64,000 bases of DNA, from positions 107,190,001-107,254,000 of the forward strand of contig NC_091117.1 in assembly GCF_040183065.1 (NCBI RefSeq), written 5' to 3'. Of this stretch, positions 11,470 through 21,263 are shown in pieces. Position numbers and translations under genes: made by a program. Below the pieces are notes generated by a model. The model made no database searches, had not been told where the DNA came from, and saw nothing but the letters and a program-made list of their open reading frames with translations. Position 1 is the stretch's first letter; the number at the start of each line of letters is the position of its first letter. The stretch is from Periplaneta americana. Taxonomy: Eukaryota; Arthropoda; Insecta; Blattodea; Blattidae.

Positions 11470-12850
11470 AATTTATAAAATTAACCCAAGAAATTTTGGA
11501 AATACGTTGAATCATTTCGCAAAACGTATTACCTCCCATATGAATTAATTATTCAAGATAAACACCTCACTCATGAAAAAGATATTGTCAATGCATTTGC
11601 TAACCATTTCAATTCAGTTCAGAAAAAGCTTAATCTTAAGCCACAAAACAATAATAACAATTGTACAGACTGTCTATCTATACCAATAGTAACACATGAT
11701 GATGTAAGGAAATCAATTAAAAAATTAAAGCCAACGAAATCAATGGGCACTGATGGTATTCCAAATTTTATAATAAAAGAGTGTTCTGAAATTCTTGTAC
11801 CCTTATTAGTTCACATATTTAACTTAAGCTTGAAAACTGGAATATTTCCATCTTACTGGAAACAAGCAGCAGTTATTCCTGTCTTTAAAAATGGCAGAAG
11901 GAGTGTAGTTGGTAACTACAGACCTATCTCTATTTTAAATAATTTCTCAAAAATTTTTGAAACTATAATTCACAAACATATTTATTTTTTTGTAAAAAAC
12001 AAATTAAATTCTGCACAGCACGGATTTACTAAATCCAAATCTACTACAACTAACTTAGTCTCTTATTTGAATCAGATTGTACCAGTTCTTGAATCCCAGG
12101 GCCAAACTGATGCAATATACTTTGATTTCAGTAAGCCATTTGATGTATTTCCACATTCTATTCTTATGTCTAAATTAGATAATATAGGACTATCGGTAAG
12201 CTACATAAGCTGGTTTAAAATTATTTACACGATAGACAATTTAGTGTACGAATTTCGAATACTCTCTCTGATCCATTTAATATTATTTGTGGTGTGCCCC
12301 AGGGCTCAACTTTAGGACCTCTTCTATTTTTAATCTTCATTTACGACATTTGCAAAAGAATAAGTTCTGACTATCTATTATTCGCTGATGATCTTAAAAT
12401 TTTTCGAAAAATCAATAGTGTTGCTGACTGTCAATTTCTTCAGGATGACATTAATTCAATTACCAATTGGTCAGTTGATAATGGGATGATGATTAATGAA
12501 TCCAAAACTTACGTAATATCATTTTCAAGGAAAACCTCTTTACACTAAAATATAACTATCATCTAAAAAATGTATTAATTAACAGAAAAGATTGTATTAG
12601 AGACCTCGGTGTATTAATTGACAATAAATTATATTTTCACAACCACATTGATTATATTTATAACCATGCAATAAGAATGTTAGGAATAATTCGGTCAATT
12701 ACTTATTCTTTTTCAACACCTGACTCTCTTTCAATACTATACTATACATTAGTGAGATCGAAACTCGAATATGCATCTGTAGTTTGGAAGTCTATTACTA
12801 GTTCTGATTCAGCAAAACTGGAAAATATTCAAAAGAAATTTATTTCATTA
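11470..12850 (+). pseudogene. LINE ORF2, reverse transcriptase region (frameshifted)
   Basis: RT motifs follow in order across several frames: KLKPTKSMGTDGIP (11720-11760), a NYRPISILNNFSKIFE stretch, HGFTKSKSTTTNL, YFDFSKPFD (the usual YxDFxKAFD with Pro for Ala), CGVPQGSTLGPLLF (near 12290) and the catalytic FADDLK (near 12385). YTLVRSKLEYASVVW and the start of the KKFISL thumb region follow. Frame changes lie near 11417, 12230-12290 and 12548. The sequence is cut at 12850 by the Helitron-like element and resumes exactly at 14032. Confidence 0.85.
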
Positions 12851-14031
12851 CTAGCAGTACCCGTGCGCTCCGCTGCACCCATTAGAAATAAATATAAAGT
12901 AATTACATAATTAAAATAGGACATTTGATCCAGAGAACATTCGTGTTTGATAGAAGGATAAATCGTTTAATATGTTACTTAATTTAAATTGCATCCAAAT
13001 AATTAAAATGCGATCATTTTGGTCCAGAGACCACTCATTGGTGCAATGACAATTCCTTTAACATGTTTCTAATTTTTATTACATGCAACCATAGTTTAAT
13101 GAACATTGACATCATTTAGATTTAATGTGTATACTTTATTTTACTTGTTATAGGTTTCCATTGAATTATGGTAATAACTTAATTTTAACCCTTGTTTTAT
13201 ACGTATTCAGTAAATGGCGTTTGGCCCACTATGGTTCTGAACCCTTCAAATAACTTAAATTATATTATATAATATTACATTATATTATATTATATTATAT
13301 TATATTATATTATATTATATTATATCACATTACATTATATTATATCAGAAGTTACTGTAATAACATTATAGCATTATGTCCATCTAGAGAAACTACACTT
13401 TCCAATGGTGAAATAATAATTAATTATACAAATCGGTTGATTTAGCTTCCGATATTACTTCATACAAACACAGAAACATACTCTGTAGGCTATCTTTCAT
13501 AGCTTTCGATTGTTGCTGTCCAAGGCCCCTTATAGACGAAGTCATTTGTTTTTTATTTCATTATACGGCCTTAGATGGCAGTTATTTTAATTTTAAAACT
13601 CATTTATCTCATTAAATATCAGTCCTATCAAAATTTTTCAAGGAATAAAACTTATCGCAAATTATTTTTAAAGAAACGTTTGTTATGTAACATTTTTCAC
13701 AAAAATCAATAATAAGCGAGATATTTCGATTTATTTAATTCAGGCTCCCTTATAACCCCCCTTTTAAATAATGTATTTTGAATGCCATATAGCCTAAAAT
13801 CTAAGTTACAACGAACATAATTTATATTCCAATTTTCATCGAAATCCGTTCATCCATTATCGCGTGAAAAGGTAACAAACATACAGACAGACAGACAGAC
13901 ATACAAACAAAAATTTCAAAAAAGCTATTTTCGGTTTCAGAGTGGTTAATTATATATGTAAGGACCAATTATTTTTGGAAAATCGAAAATTACCAGAAAA
14001 ATTTTGGCTACAGATTTATTATTAGTATAGA
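12851..14031 (-). mobile_element. Helitron-like element inserted in the LINE ORF2
   Basis: On the minus strand the insertion starts TCTATACTAATAATAAAT and ends ...GTACTGCTAG. A TC start and CTRR-type end, with insertion between host A and T (A at the 5' side, T following CTAG), fit the Helitron rules. A GC-rich potential stem (GTGC...GCAC) precedes the CTAG end. No target duplication is present, as expected. Joining 12850 to 14032 restores the LINE reading frame. There is no Rep/helicase gene, so it is non-autonomous. It holds a (TATAT)n tract (about 13256-13343) and a (GACA)n tract (about 13890-13910). A second copy of its 5' part lies at 17525-17960. Confidence 0.7.
13256..13343. repeat. 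(TATAT)n minisatellite
   Basis: Pentanucleotide TATAT/ATATT units with slight variation, inside the Helitron-like element. Confidence 0.95.
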
Positions 14032-14363
14032 TGTTCTTACCGATTCCTGCCTAATAACTCTGAGTATAACTATGATCAAACATGCGGGCACTTTAAATGT
14101 CGAAGCCTGTATGCCAGACGTCATGATCTCGATTACTTATTCTTATGTAAGGTCCTTAAAGGTGACATTAATTGTCAATCTTTCTTAAAAGTGTCAGCCT
14201 TCGTATTCCTATGAAGGACATGAGACATCACAAACTCTTCTATATTAGAAATTTTAAATCTTCCTCGCCGGTCTCCAGGTGTATTAAACATACTGACTCA
14301 CATGTAGGCGATTCGATCCATTCAATGTATAGAAGTATTAGAACATGGCAATGTCTTTGCTAA
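14032..14363 (+). pseudogene. LINE ORF2, C-terminal end
   Basis: The continuation of the RT polyprotein after the Helitron-like insertion. The first frame reads CSYRFLPNNSEYNYDQTCG then RSLYARRHDLDYLFLCKVLKG, which matches the RRxxxDxxFLxKVLxG pattern near the C-terminus of Jockey/CR1 ORF2. A one-base shift near 14172-14190 moves into the frame that ends in SIRTWQCLC and a stop at 14361-14363. The remaining 230 bp to the tail are 3' UTR. Confidence 0.75.
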
Positions 14364-14589
14364 TATTAATTGCATTATCTTTCTACACATTTTGGTAATA
14401 CTTTTGTATGAATCAACTCCTTTCCATAAAATATAATAGTATTAATTCTTGTAAACTAATCATTGTAATCTATGTTCTTTATTTTGTTGTTATCTCTATT
14501 ATGTAATGTGTACCATAGTTGTTCATTTTATTGCATTATTTGTATCACTGTGCTGGACTTTTATTGGCCTATGGCTGTTGTCCAGCACA

Positions 14590-14623
14590 TAAATATCAAT
14601 AAATAAATAAAATAAATAAATTA

Positions 14624-14655
<32 letters not shown>

Positions 14656-14656
14656 T
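14590..14656. repeat. (AATA)n/(TAA)n tail with adjoining (ATT)n
   Basis: A run of AAATA and TAATAA units closing the LINE, passing directly into ATT repeats that resemble the (TTA)n tract at 9119-9160. Confidence 0.85.
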
Positions 14657-14774
14657 ATTTAATCTAACAGAATTTATGCTTGTAAATTGAATTAATCTGC
14701 TTTCTATGCATTGCATATTTTTGTATAAATCAACTGATGAAACTTCTTGCTATGCATTGTACTATAATTTTGTA

Positions 14775-14970
14775 GAGCCACCAGCATAACTTATGTTAGT
14801 CGGCAGACTCGCTAGCCTGCTGATCAGGAACTGCACTCGGGCTTGGATTAGATTTCTCCTTGGACTGATTACCTGGTTGGGTTTTTTTCCGAGGTTTCCC
14901 CAAACATAAGGCAAATGCCAAGTAATCTATAGCGAATCTCGGCCTCACTTCATCTCATCAAAAAATTATT
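14775..14970 (+). mobile_element. tRNA-derived SINE, 3'-truncated copy
   Basis: The head is a decayed tRNA-like region (gccaccagc start, a degenerate A box at about 14785-14815, and a B-box remnant ttggattagatttctcc). The body follows with accTGGTTGG, ccGAGGTTTCCCC, CATAAGGCAAATGCCA and TCGGCCTCACTTCATCTC. The same body motifs occur in the better-preserved minus-strand copy at 53979-54250. This copy lacks the last part of the body. Confidence 0.8.
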
Positions 14971-14989
14971 TAACTCTTGTTTCGTATAT

Positions 14990-15589
14990 TGAAGCTTTAA
15001 TGCTAACATAAGATATATGGAAGACAATAAATGAAATGAAAAGTGACACAGTACCTTGGGAAATATCCATATCCTCTGGAACGCCAATTTGAAAACCTGG
15101 ATCGCCTACATATGGTAAGAAAATTCTCATTTTCATTTCATTATCGAGAGCTCTTCCTCTTCTCCCATTTGAATCTTGCAAGAAATTCCTTACTAGTCAC
15201 TGTATTGGTACGTTCTTCTTCTTAAATCTTTGTAACTATGTTTACAAGCTAGTCTGCGATGTCTATACCTTTTCTGCTGCGTTATACAACAATAATATAC
15301 CTCGTCATTACGATTTTTTAACTTCACGCAACCTCTTTGAGTCACCTATTCATGTAACTCAGAAAGTTGGTAGTATAAACTTAATTATATGAGTGAGTAG
15401 TAACGGTTATTAATATCGAATAGTGACTTGTCACTCGTCTGTTGCGTCATCGAGAGTTGTTACTCAAGGATCAAAGGTCAGTGCCAGCCTGAGTGAGAGA
15501 TAAGTATGTTTATTAATACACATGCGAGTTAGAACTCGGAATTGTCGAGTGATAAGTAACAACTCAACATTATTAATATCTCCCATTAA
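14990..15589. other. intergenic sequence with a weak inverted repeat
   Basis: No gene is seen. Sequences near 15405-15440 and 15545-15585 (attaatat plus agtgac/gtcactcg-type blocks) are loosely inverted. They could be a very old MITE, but the match is too poor to call. Confidence 0.3.
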
Positions 15590-15790
15590 CTTTAACATGT
15601 TCCGTAATTGTTATTACATGCAAATAATTAAAATATGATAATTTGGTTCAGAGAACATCCGTTTTTGGTGCAAGGATAATTCGTTTAACATTTTTTCAAA
15701 ATTAGTCTTGACTGCATCCTTTAATAAATCACTCCAAATTAATGTCAATATAGAGTGGATTTTGTACGAAGACAATTTTTATGTTAACCT
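15590..15790 (-). repeat. segment related to the Helitron-like element's 3' half
   Basis: Blocks such as aaataattaaaat, ggttcagagaacatccgt and aaggataattcgttt match the region 12905-13080 of the first copy in the same orientation. It may be the distal part of the second copy, separated from 17525-17960 by later insertions. The terminal CTAG end is missing. Confidence 0.5.
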
Positions 15791-16045
15791 TACTGTGCAT
15801 CTTTTTTTTTTTTCTTTGCTTTAACATATATGGTCATGTCGCATGTTTAGAATGTGTGGGTATACCAGTAGACCGTTTTACTCTTGTTGAGTTCCTGTTT
15901 CTTTAGGCCTAGTGTGTTGTAGATGGCTTGTGTTCACGTAACTGATTATAGATTTTGATTAATGTTTATCGTATCTGTAATTGAGGCAGTGATGAATCAT
16001 GGCATGTAAATTTCCAATTTGATATTTGCCTTTATGATTAAGGGA

Positions 16046-16149
16046 AACCATGAAAAACTCCAGTCAGATTGGTCAGCCACAGAGTTTGAACTGGTGACCT
16101 CCCGAATGTGAGTGTCAAATTCTACCATCTGAGCCAACTCGCTCGGTTG
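16046..16149 (-). repeat. tRNA-like SINE head, minus strand
   Basis: On the minus strand, gttggctcagatggtag (A box) is followed by ggtcaccagttcaaactc (B box) at the spacing of a tRNA gene. The sequence downstream reads ctgactggagttttt. Conserved boxes but no closed acceptor stem suggest a tRNA-derived SINE, probably a different family from the one at 53979. Confidence 0.6.
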
Positions 16150-16431
16150 TGCATCATTGTTTATCTAAATAAAGAAAATGAAAATTAATGTGGTACATAA
16201 ATATTATTTTAAGAAACATAGGAAACGAATATGGGTAAATTATGAATGCAGGAACACCATTTCGTGACACCTTTTAAAATAACTCGGCTCCAGTGAGCTC
16301 TCTGGTAAAATGCTTGTTTATTATGTGCTGTATTTTTGGTCCAGTAAAAATACTCATCTTTACGACAAAACTCTTAAAAATACTATTATGTTCTGTGGAC
16401 AAAAAGAAACAAGTGTATAAAATTTGAGTAT

Positions 16432-17275
16432 TGTGACAGCGACGTGAGATTCGAACTCACGACCAGCGTCCCGCAAGAGAGAAGATCGCGCGGAGCACTT
16501 TGGAATGGCGCGCGGCTGAGAGGGGAGAGGGCCAACGCGGCGAGAGAGTGGAGAGAGTTTGCGCGCGCATCTTCTGCTTGCCTAGAGAGGCCGAGAAATC
16601 CGTCGAAATGGAAGACTCGCGAATTCGAACTTTCGAGGCTACGTCGCTGTGGTTATAAATTACGGTCGCGAAGGAACGACAGCAGTTTTAGAGTTTTCAG
16701 TTATTCAGTCAGTGAGAAAGCCAGAGCAAGCAAGCCAGCCGGAGTTCGACTCGAGTGTGCGTCCGCATCTGCGTCAGCATCCGAAGGCCTGAGTTAGAGT
16801 GCAGTGGACCGCAGTTGGAGGGACCTGAATTCGAGTGCAGTGGACCGCAGTTGGAGGGACCCGAGTTCGAGTACAGTGAACTGTCTCTGAAGGTCTGTGG
16901 TTCGAGATACTGTGAACTCGAGTGACTGAGATAGAAGAACTGTGAACTGAGAACTGGTAGTTCTGATTTGTAAATAGTGCTTTGCAAATATTAGTTAAGA
17001 TTAACAGTTCATTGTTGTGCGTAATAGTCCAAGTAAATTGTCATTGTCGTCGGTGGAGTGCTATAACGAATACTGTGTTGAGTGAAGATCCAATTGTTGA
17101 CGAGAGCGTTGAAGGTGAATTGTAGAAAGGAATTACTGTTGTGACGAATAAATTACATTGTTGTTACTAATAAAATTTACAGTATTTTATGTGGACCAAA
17201 TAAAGTTGCAATAATCAAGTTGTACAATATTTCGACAGAATATCAAGGTTTCTGTGCGTAACTGTTCCTGTGACA
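16432..17275 (+). mobile_element. probable solo LTR (844 bp), GC-rich
   Basis: The segment begins TGTGACAGCG and ends TTCCTGTGACA, giving TG...CA ends with a short inverted TGT/ACA, as LTRs have. It contains a TATAA box (ggttataaatt, about 16650) followed by tcagttattcagtcagtg, which resembles insect initiators. Several AATAAA polyadenylation signals lie in its 3' part (about 17145-17205). No internal retroviral genes flank it, hence solo. A clean 4-5 bp target duplication is not obvious (only TAT on both sides), so the exact boundaries are tentative. Its first 30 bp form a hairpin resembling a tRNA T-arm read from the minus strand. The open frame at 16444-16797 has no recognisable product. 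Confidence 0.55.
16797..16890 (+). repeat. 36-bp tandem repeat inside the putative LTR
   Basis: Two nearly identical 36-bp units (16797-16832 and 16833-16868, core gtgcagtggaccgcagttgg) are followed by a diverged partial third. Tandem enhancer-like repeats are common in LTR U3/R regions, but the role here is not shown. Confidence 0.85.
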
Positions 17276-17524
17276 TATTTTTATCGATTTTCAGATTTTT
17301 GTTCTATTAAATAACTTACATAATGATACAGCAAATAATAAAATCTCCTCTTTCTTTCGAAAATGTAAGAATTCACGATCTCCTTCCTATGTACCACTGC
17401 CATAGAATGAATAAATGTGTTTTTTCTTCCTAGTGAAAAATTGTATATTTTGCACATAGGAGCAGGAACAACAATGCTATAATCTGAGGTGGCGGTGAAA
17501 ATGTATTGTATTGTTATTTTAAAA

Positions 17525-17960
17525 CTATTGTATATCCTAAAATATCAGTCCTATCAAAATTTTGCGTAGAATAAAACTTATCGAAAATCATTTTTAAAGG
17601 AACTTTTGTTATGTAATTTTTTTTCACAAAAATCAATAATAAGCGAGATATTTCGATTTATTTAATTCAGGTCCCCTTATAACCCCCCTTTTAAATAAAG
17701 TATTTTGAATGCCATATCCTAAAATCTAAGCTAAAACGAACTTAATTTATATTCCAATTTTCATCGAAATCCATTCAGCCATTATAGCGTGAAAAGGTAA
17801 CAAACATCCAGACAGACAGACAGACAGACATATAAACAAAAATTTGAAAAAAGCGATTTTCGATCTCAGGATGATTAATTATACATGTTAACACCAATTA
17901 TTTTTGGAAAAGCAAAAATTACCAGACAAATTTCGGTTACAGATTTATTATTAGTATAGA
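17525..17960 (-). mobile_element. second Helitron-like copy (5' part)
   Basis: This part closely matches 13610-14031, including the ggcgagatatttcg-like block, the run of C at about 17680, the (GACA)n tract and the terminal TTATTATTAGTATAGA. Its minus-strand 5' end TCTATACTAATAAT stops at 17960 and is followed by T, the same A/T junction rule as the first copy. The distal half has been broken up by the SINE and LTR insertions. Confidence 0.7.
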
Positions 17961-18235
17961 TAAAGACAAACTTTTACAGTGCTGTACAAACGTGTCAAAT
18001 AATGGCCTACCTACCTTTGCAATGAAAGGAGATAAAAGATTATTATTTGAACAAGATGAAAGTAGAGTTTTATTGTATAATTTAAATGTTTCCTTTTGTA
18101 ATTTATCTTAATCTGCAAATATCACCTAATCATCTGTGAACAGTACAATTAATTATGTAGAAAGTAAATGAAACAAATTTAGGAAAAAGCAATCCTTAAC
18201 GAACACTGTTTTAAAAGTACATCCTGAAACAATTT

Positions 18236-18450
18236 ACAGTTTTATGAAGTTATGGTTATTCCATTGTTAACGTATGTGTGTGAAATGTGGACACTCATCA
18301 TTAAACTAATTCAACAAATAGAAGCGGCAGAAATGAGATTACTCTGCATGGTTTAAAAGAATTTCCTAATGCACTGCACTGAACCACTGACCTCTGATTA
18401 GCACAATCTTTCAATCTTTCCAGTATTTAAGTGAGTGTTAACATCACCTC
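18236..18450 (+). pseudogene. non-LTR reverse transcriptase C-terminal fragment
   Basis: Translation from about 18240 gives FYEVMVIPLLTYVCEMWTL followed by IQQIEAAEMRLLCMV. This corresponds to the LPxLTYGCETWTL and IEAAEMRFLR motifs downstream of the RT domain in RTE-type and related LINEs. It is a 200-bp fragment with stops, unrelated in detail to the other LINE families in the window. Confidence 0.7.
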
Positions 18451-18487
18451 TCCCTTCATAAAAAATCAATATCACATTTGAAATATA

Positions 18488-19250
18488 GGGTGCGGCAGTG
18501 GGATATGACGGTTTTTATAGCCCTGTTGTGGAACACTCAGGATGAATGAAAAGGAAACACATATATTGGAAGTAATCTAGTACAATGCAATTTATTAATG
18601 TCTGATTACTTTTTAATAACTACATGTCTTAAGTAGCCTCCACGGCAACGAATACATTCCTGCAATCTGCTATGAAAGTTTTGCATAACTTGCTCCAACA
18701 AAACAGGTTCGATGACACTAATTTCTTTCCTTATATTTTGTTTCAGCTGGATGATGGAGCGAGGCTTGTTGCGATACACCCTACTTTTGAGGTAATCCCA
18801 TAGGAAGTAATCAGCGCACTCTGCTTATGGTTTAATGAACTGTCTGCGAAACATGTTTCCAGAACGAATAATTTCACAATTTGTAGACATTGCCTGGCTG
18901 CCAAGATCTCCTGACCTGACTGCAGCTGATTACTTCCTATGGGGTTATCTCAAAAGTAGGGTGTATCGCAACAAGCCTTGCATCATCATCCAGCTGAAAC
19001 AAAACATAAAGAACGAAATTAGTGCCATCGAACCTGTTTTGTTGGGGCGAGTTATGCAGAACTTTCATAGCAGATTGCAGGAATGCATTGTTGCTATGGA
19101 ATCTACTTAAGAAATGTAGTTTTTAAAAAGTAATCATACATTAATAAATTGCATTGTACTAGATTACTTCCAGTATATGTGTTTTCTTTTAATTCCTCCT
19201 GAGTATTTCACAACAGGGCTATAAAAACTGTTATATCCACTGCCGCACTT
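18488..19250. mobile_element. mariner/Tc1-type foldback element (duplicated 3' end)
   Basis: Left arm (18488-about 18815) and right arm (about 18930-19250) are inverted copies at roughly 90% identity. Each carries the element terminus (GTGCGGCAGTGG...) and the antisense or sense end of a transposase. TA dinucleotides flank both ends (18486-18487, 19251-19252). It looks like a palindromic derivative made of two 3' ends joined tail to tail around a short unique centre. Confidence 0.75.
18835..19110 (+). pseudogene. C-terminal fragment of a mariner-like transposase
   Basis: The 91-residue frame reads WLPRSPDLTAADYFLWGYLK, then VYRNKP and a regular helical tail. The PDL..D.FLWGYLK motif contains the third catalytic acidic residue of IS630/Tc1/mariner DDE domains. 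The domains holding the first two catalytic residues are absent. The left arm of the foldback holds the same coding region in antisense, up to the ADYFLW segment. Confidence 0.8.
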
Positions 19251-19569
19251 TAAGTCATCTTTGACATATCTTTAAAAATGACATTTCAATTTCAACCTTG
19301 TTTTACACATAGTTGTAAGTTTGTCAGAATTCATAGTATTAAACTGATGCACAATAAGAACTCTTCAGCGTTCACTATACTTAATAGAAGTAAATTCTGA
19401 TTATACTGGCTGTTAAATGATTTTTATATTCAAATTCTTTATTGCTGCGCGAAAATTCTCTATGATTGATCCATAAGAGATATTGATGATGTTTGTAGCA
19501 CAGCATTTCCTGTAGAGTGGAAGAGAGAAACAGTATAGTGTTCGCGTAGGCTTCCACGGCTGGTGTACA

Positions 19570-20058
19570 TGGTGTGTGGATAAGCTTCTGGGCTTCTACC
19601 GCGTTGTCTTGGTGTTATTGGCTGACGTTTCGACCGCTGTGTTGTGGCCATCTTCAGAGCAGTTGTTGGATAAGGAAATAGTCTGCCAGTACTTATATAT
19701 ATAGTAGTCTCGATGGAGGGGAGTACTTGCTGTGATAGGTCGTAGGTTTTCCTTCTGGCATCTGATTGGTCCTACGTGGTCCAATCCGGTTGAGGTCTGT
19801 ATGAAGGGGAGTATTCATATTAAATACTGGCCCTCATAAGGTCCGAAAGAGTGACCTTGATACCGTGCCCGTTGTCCGGATGAAGGGGGGGGCGCAGCGT
19901 ACAGTGGAGACCTGGTTTCTCTTTCCTAAATATAGGTTGTAGGTTCTTCTTCTGGCATCTCTGCTCTGCTCTGAAGATGGCCACAACACAGCGGTCGAAA
20001 CATCAGCCAATAACACCAAGACAACGCGGTAGAAGCCCTGAAGCTTATCCACACACCA
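19570..20058. repeat. Penelope-like palindromic repeat with CTGAAGATGG...TCGAAAC motif
   Basis: About 93-bp arms (19570-19662 and 19966-20058) are inverted copies separated by about 300 bp. The right arm reads ctgaagatggccacaacac then gcggtcgaaacatcagcc. This CTGAAGA-stem-GAAA arrangement is the shape of a hammerhead ribozyme core and is often seen at the ends of Penelope-like elements (from memory). The spacer contains a direct repeat of ggt-gtaggtt...cttctggcatct. No Penelope RT/GIY-YIG frame is present. Confidence 0.55.
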
Positions 20059-20239
20059 GAGAAACAGTATGTTTGTTTTGACATGACAAAGGTTGGCAGC
20101 AATAGCTACTGAGAAAATGTAACATTTCAAGTTAGTTTCTGAATTGGACTAGCAAATTATCATCAAATTGTATCGGTGAAGAAGATAAGAAAAAAAAAAA
20201 AAAAAGAATATCTACAATCTCACCATTCCCTATTACCTC

Positions 20240-20455
20240 CAAAGATGCATCTGTGGCTACAGTACGCTGGCCTTCCTCCACACGGCCTGGGTTCAATCCC
20301 TGGCCAGGTTTGATGGGCAAAGCAGATGTTGCAGAGAGTTTTTCTTGGGTTAATCCCGTTTCCCTCTATCATTTCACCAACACTCTCCACTTTCCTCTCA
20401 TTTCATCTATCATCCGCAATAGTAAAAATAGGCTGGGGTGAAGTCTTCAGGAAGA
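20240..20455 (+). mobile_element. tRNA-derived SINE (second family)
   Basis: A tRNA-like head has ctgtggctacagtacgctgg (A box region) and ggcctgggttcaatccctgg (B box). The body follows with caaagcagatgttgcagag, tttttcttgggttaatcccg and tttccctctatcatttcacc. This resembles a widespread insect SINE pattern as I remember it. A tail is not well defined. Confidence 0.7.
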
Positions 20456-20611
20456 TGAAGAACGAAATGGAAATTAGTTCTTCACAACAATCTACATTTG
20501 GCAGTTCATTTGTATCCTGAGTAGAATTCCTTTATGTTTCATTTATAGTAATAAGAGTGGAGTTAGCTCAGTTCTGAGCAGTGATCTCGAATGTGAACTC
20601 TTTGTCATCAC

Positions 20612-20935
20612 TAGCATAAGGTTACCAGATATTTTTCCCGGGGACAGATATCGACATATGAAAAAATTATTTTTAATATTTAAGTTAGTCTGCCACTCAC
20701 TTGTATTGTTGTTACACACTTAAAGGAAAAAAAAAATACTCATTCTATTCACAGACTAAAAATATTCATTCTGCCTAGCTATTACATAAGCTACTAGTAT
20801 TTTCAGAAGACTGAATTTTTTTAAGTAGGTCATCTCTGGATAACCAATTTTGCAGCGAGTTCCTGAAGGACCATGTTGAAATTGACCTTCAGACTATCAA
20901 GCAGGGTCAGAAGAAACCCCAAAGCTATTTTTTTT
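20612..20935 (+). repeat. diverged repeat starting aaggttaccagat and ending in a GGGTC...ACCCC hairpin
   Basis: The start (aaggttaccagatatttttcc) matches, in the same sense, the minus strand of 32280-32330 and a block at 37667-37700. The end (caagcagggtcagaagaaacccc) matches the minus strand of 31700-31740. The shared order suggests a dispersed element related to the hAT remnant at 31730-32280. Coding capacity here is gone. Confidence 0.4.
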
Positions 20936-21263
20936 ATTATTATTTTCATGTGAAAACGGTATCTGTGCACATTGATACTTCTTTTTATTGTCATATTCGT
21001 TTATCACATCATGTCTGTCGTGTTGGTTACATAAGTGTTCCATCCCTAAGATAATAATATTTATTTTATTCAGTGGGGTCTCTGTTGACCCCTCTTGGTA
21101 GTTTGTGTTGTACAAAACTTTTGTCACCAATTTATTTTCTTTGCCCATTGTTGTTGGTAAGCCTTTCAAGCATCTCAAATTGTTTGTCCATTTTGTTGGG
21201 AATTTGTCTTCACTCCAAGTTCAGTAAATTATTGGTTTAGATTGAGTTTCTTGATACATAAAA

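Larger units (their letters stand above)
9180..14656 (+). mobile_element. near full-length Jockey/CR1-type LINE, interrupted by a Helitron-like element
   Basis: The order is a short 5' UTR, ORF1 (9275-10309) with a PHD-like finger and coiled coil, ORF2 with an AP-type endonuclease (10379-about 11100), RT (about 11600-12850), a 1.18-kb foreign insertion (12851-14031), then the RT C-terminus (14032-14363), a 3' UTR and an (AATA)n/(TAA)n tail. Without the insertion the element would be about 4.3 kb, a normal size for the group. Clade is inferred from the PHD-type ORF1 and RT motifs. CR1/L2 or Jockey are both possible. Both ends abut TTA-type microsatellite DNA, so a target duplication cannot be resolved by eye. 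Confidence 0.8.

Noticed and set aside
13890-13910. CRISPR-like short repeats (GACA)n
   Set aside because: A plain tetranucleotide microsatellite inside a eukaryotic Helitron-like element; no spacers.
15405-15585. MITE with attaatat/gtcactcg inverted ends
   Set aside because: The inverted match is weak and interrupted, with no flanking duplication.
16444-16797. 117-residue Arg/Ser/Ala-rich open frame
   Set aside because: It follows from the GC-rich composition of the putative LTR, starts within its terminal hairpin and resembles no known protein.
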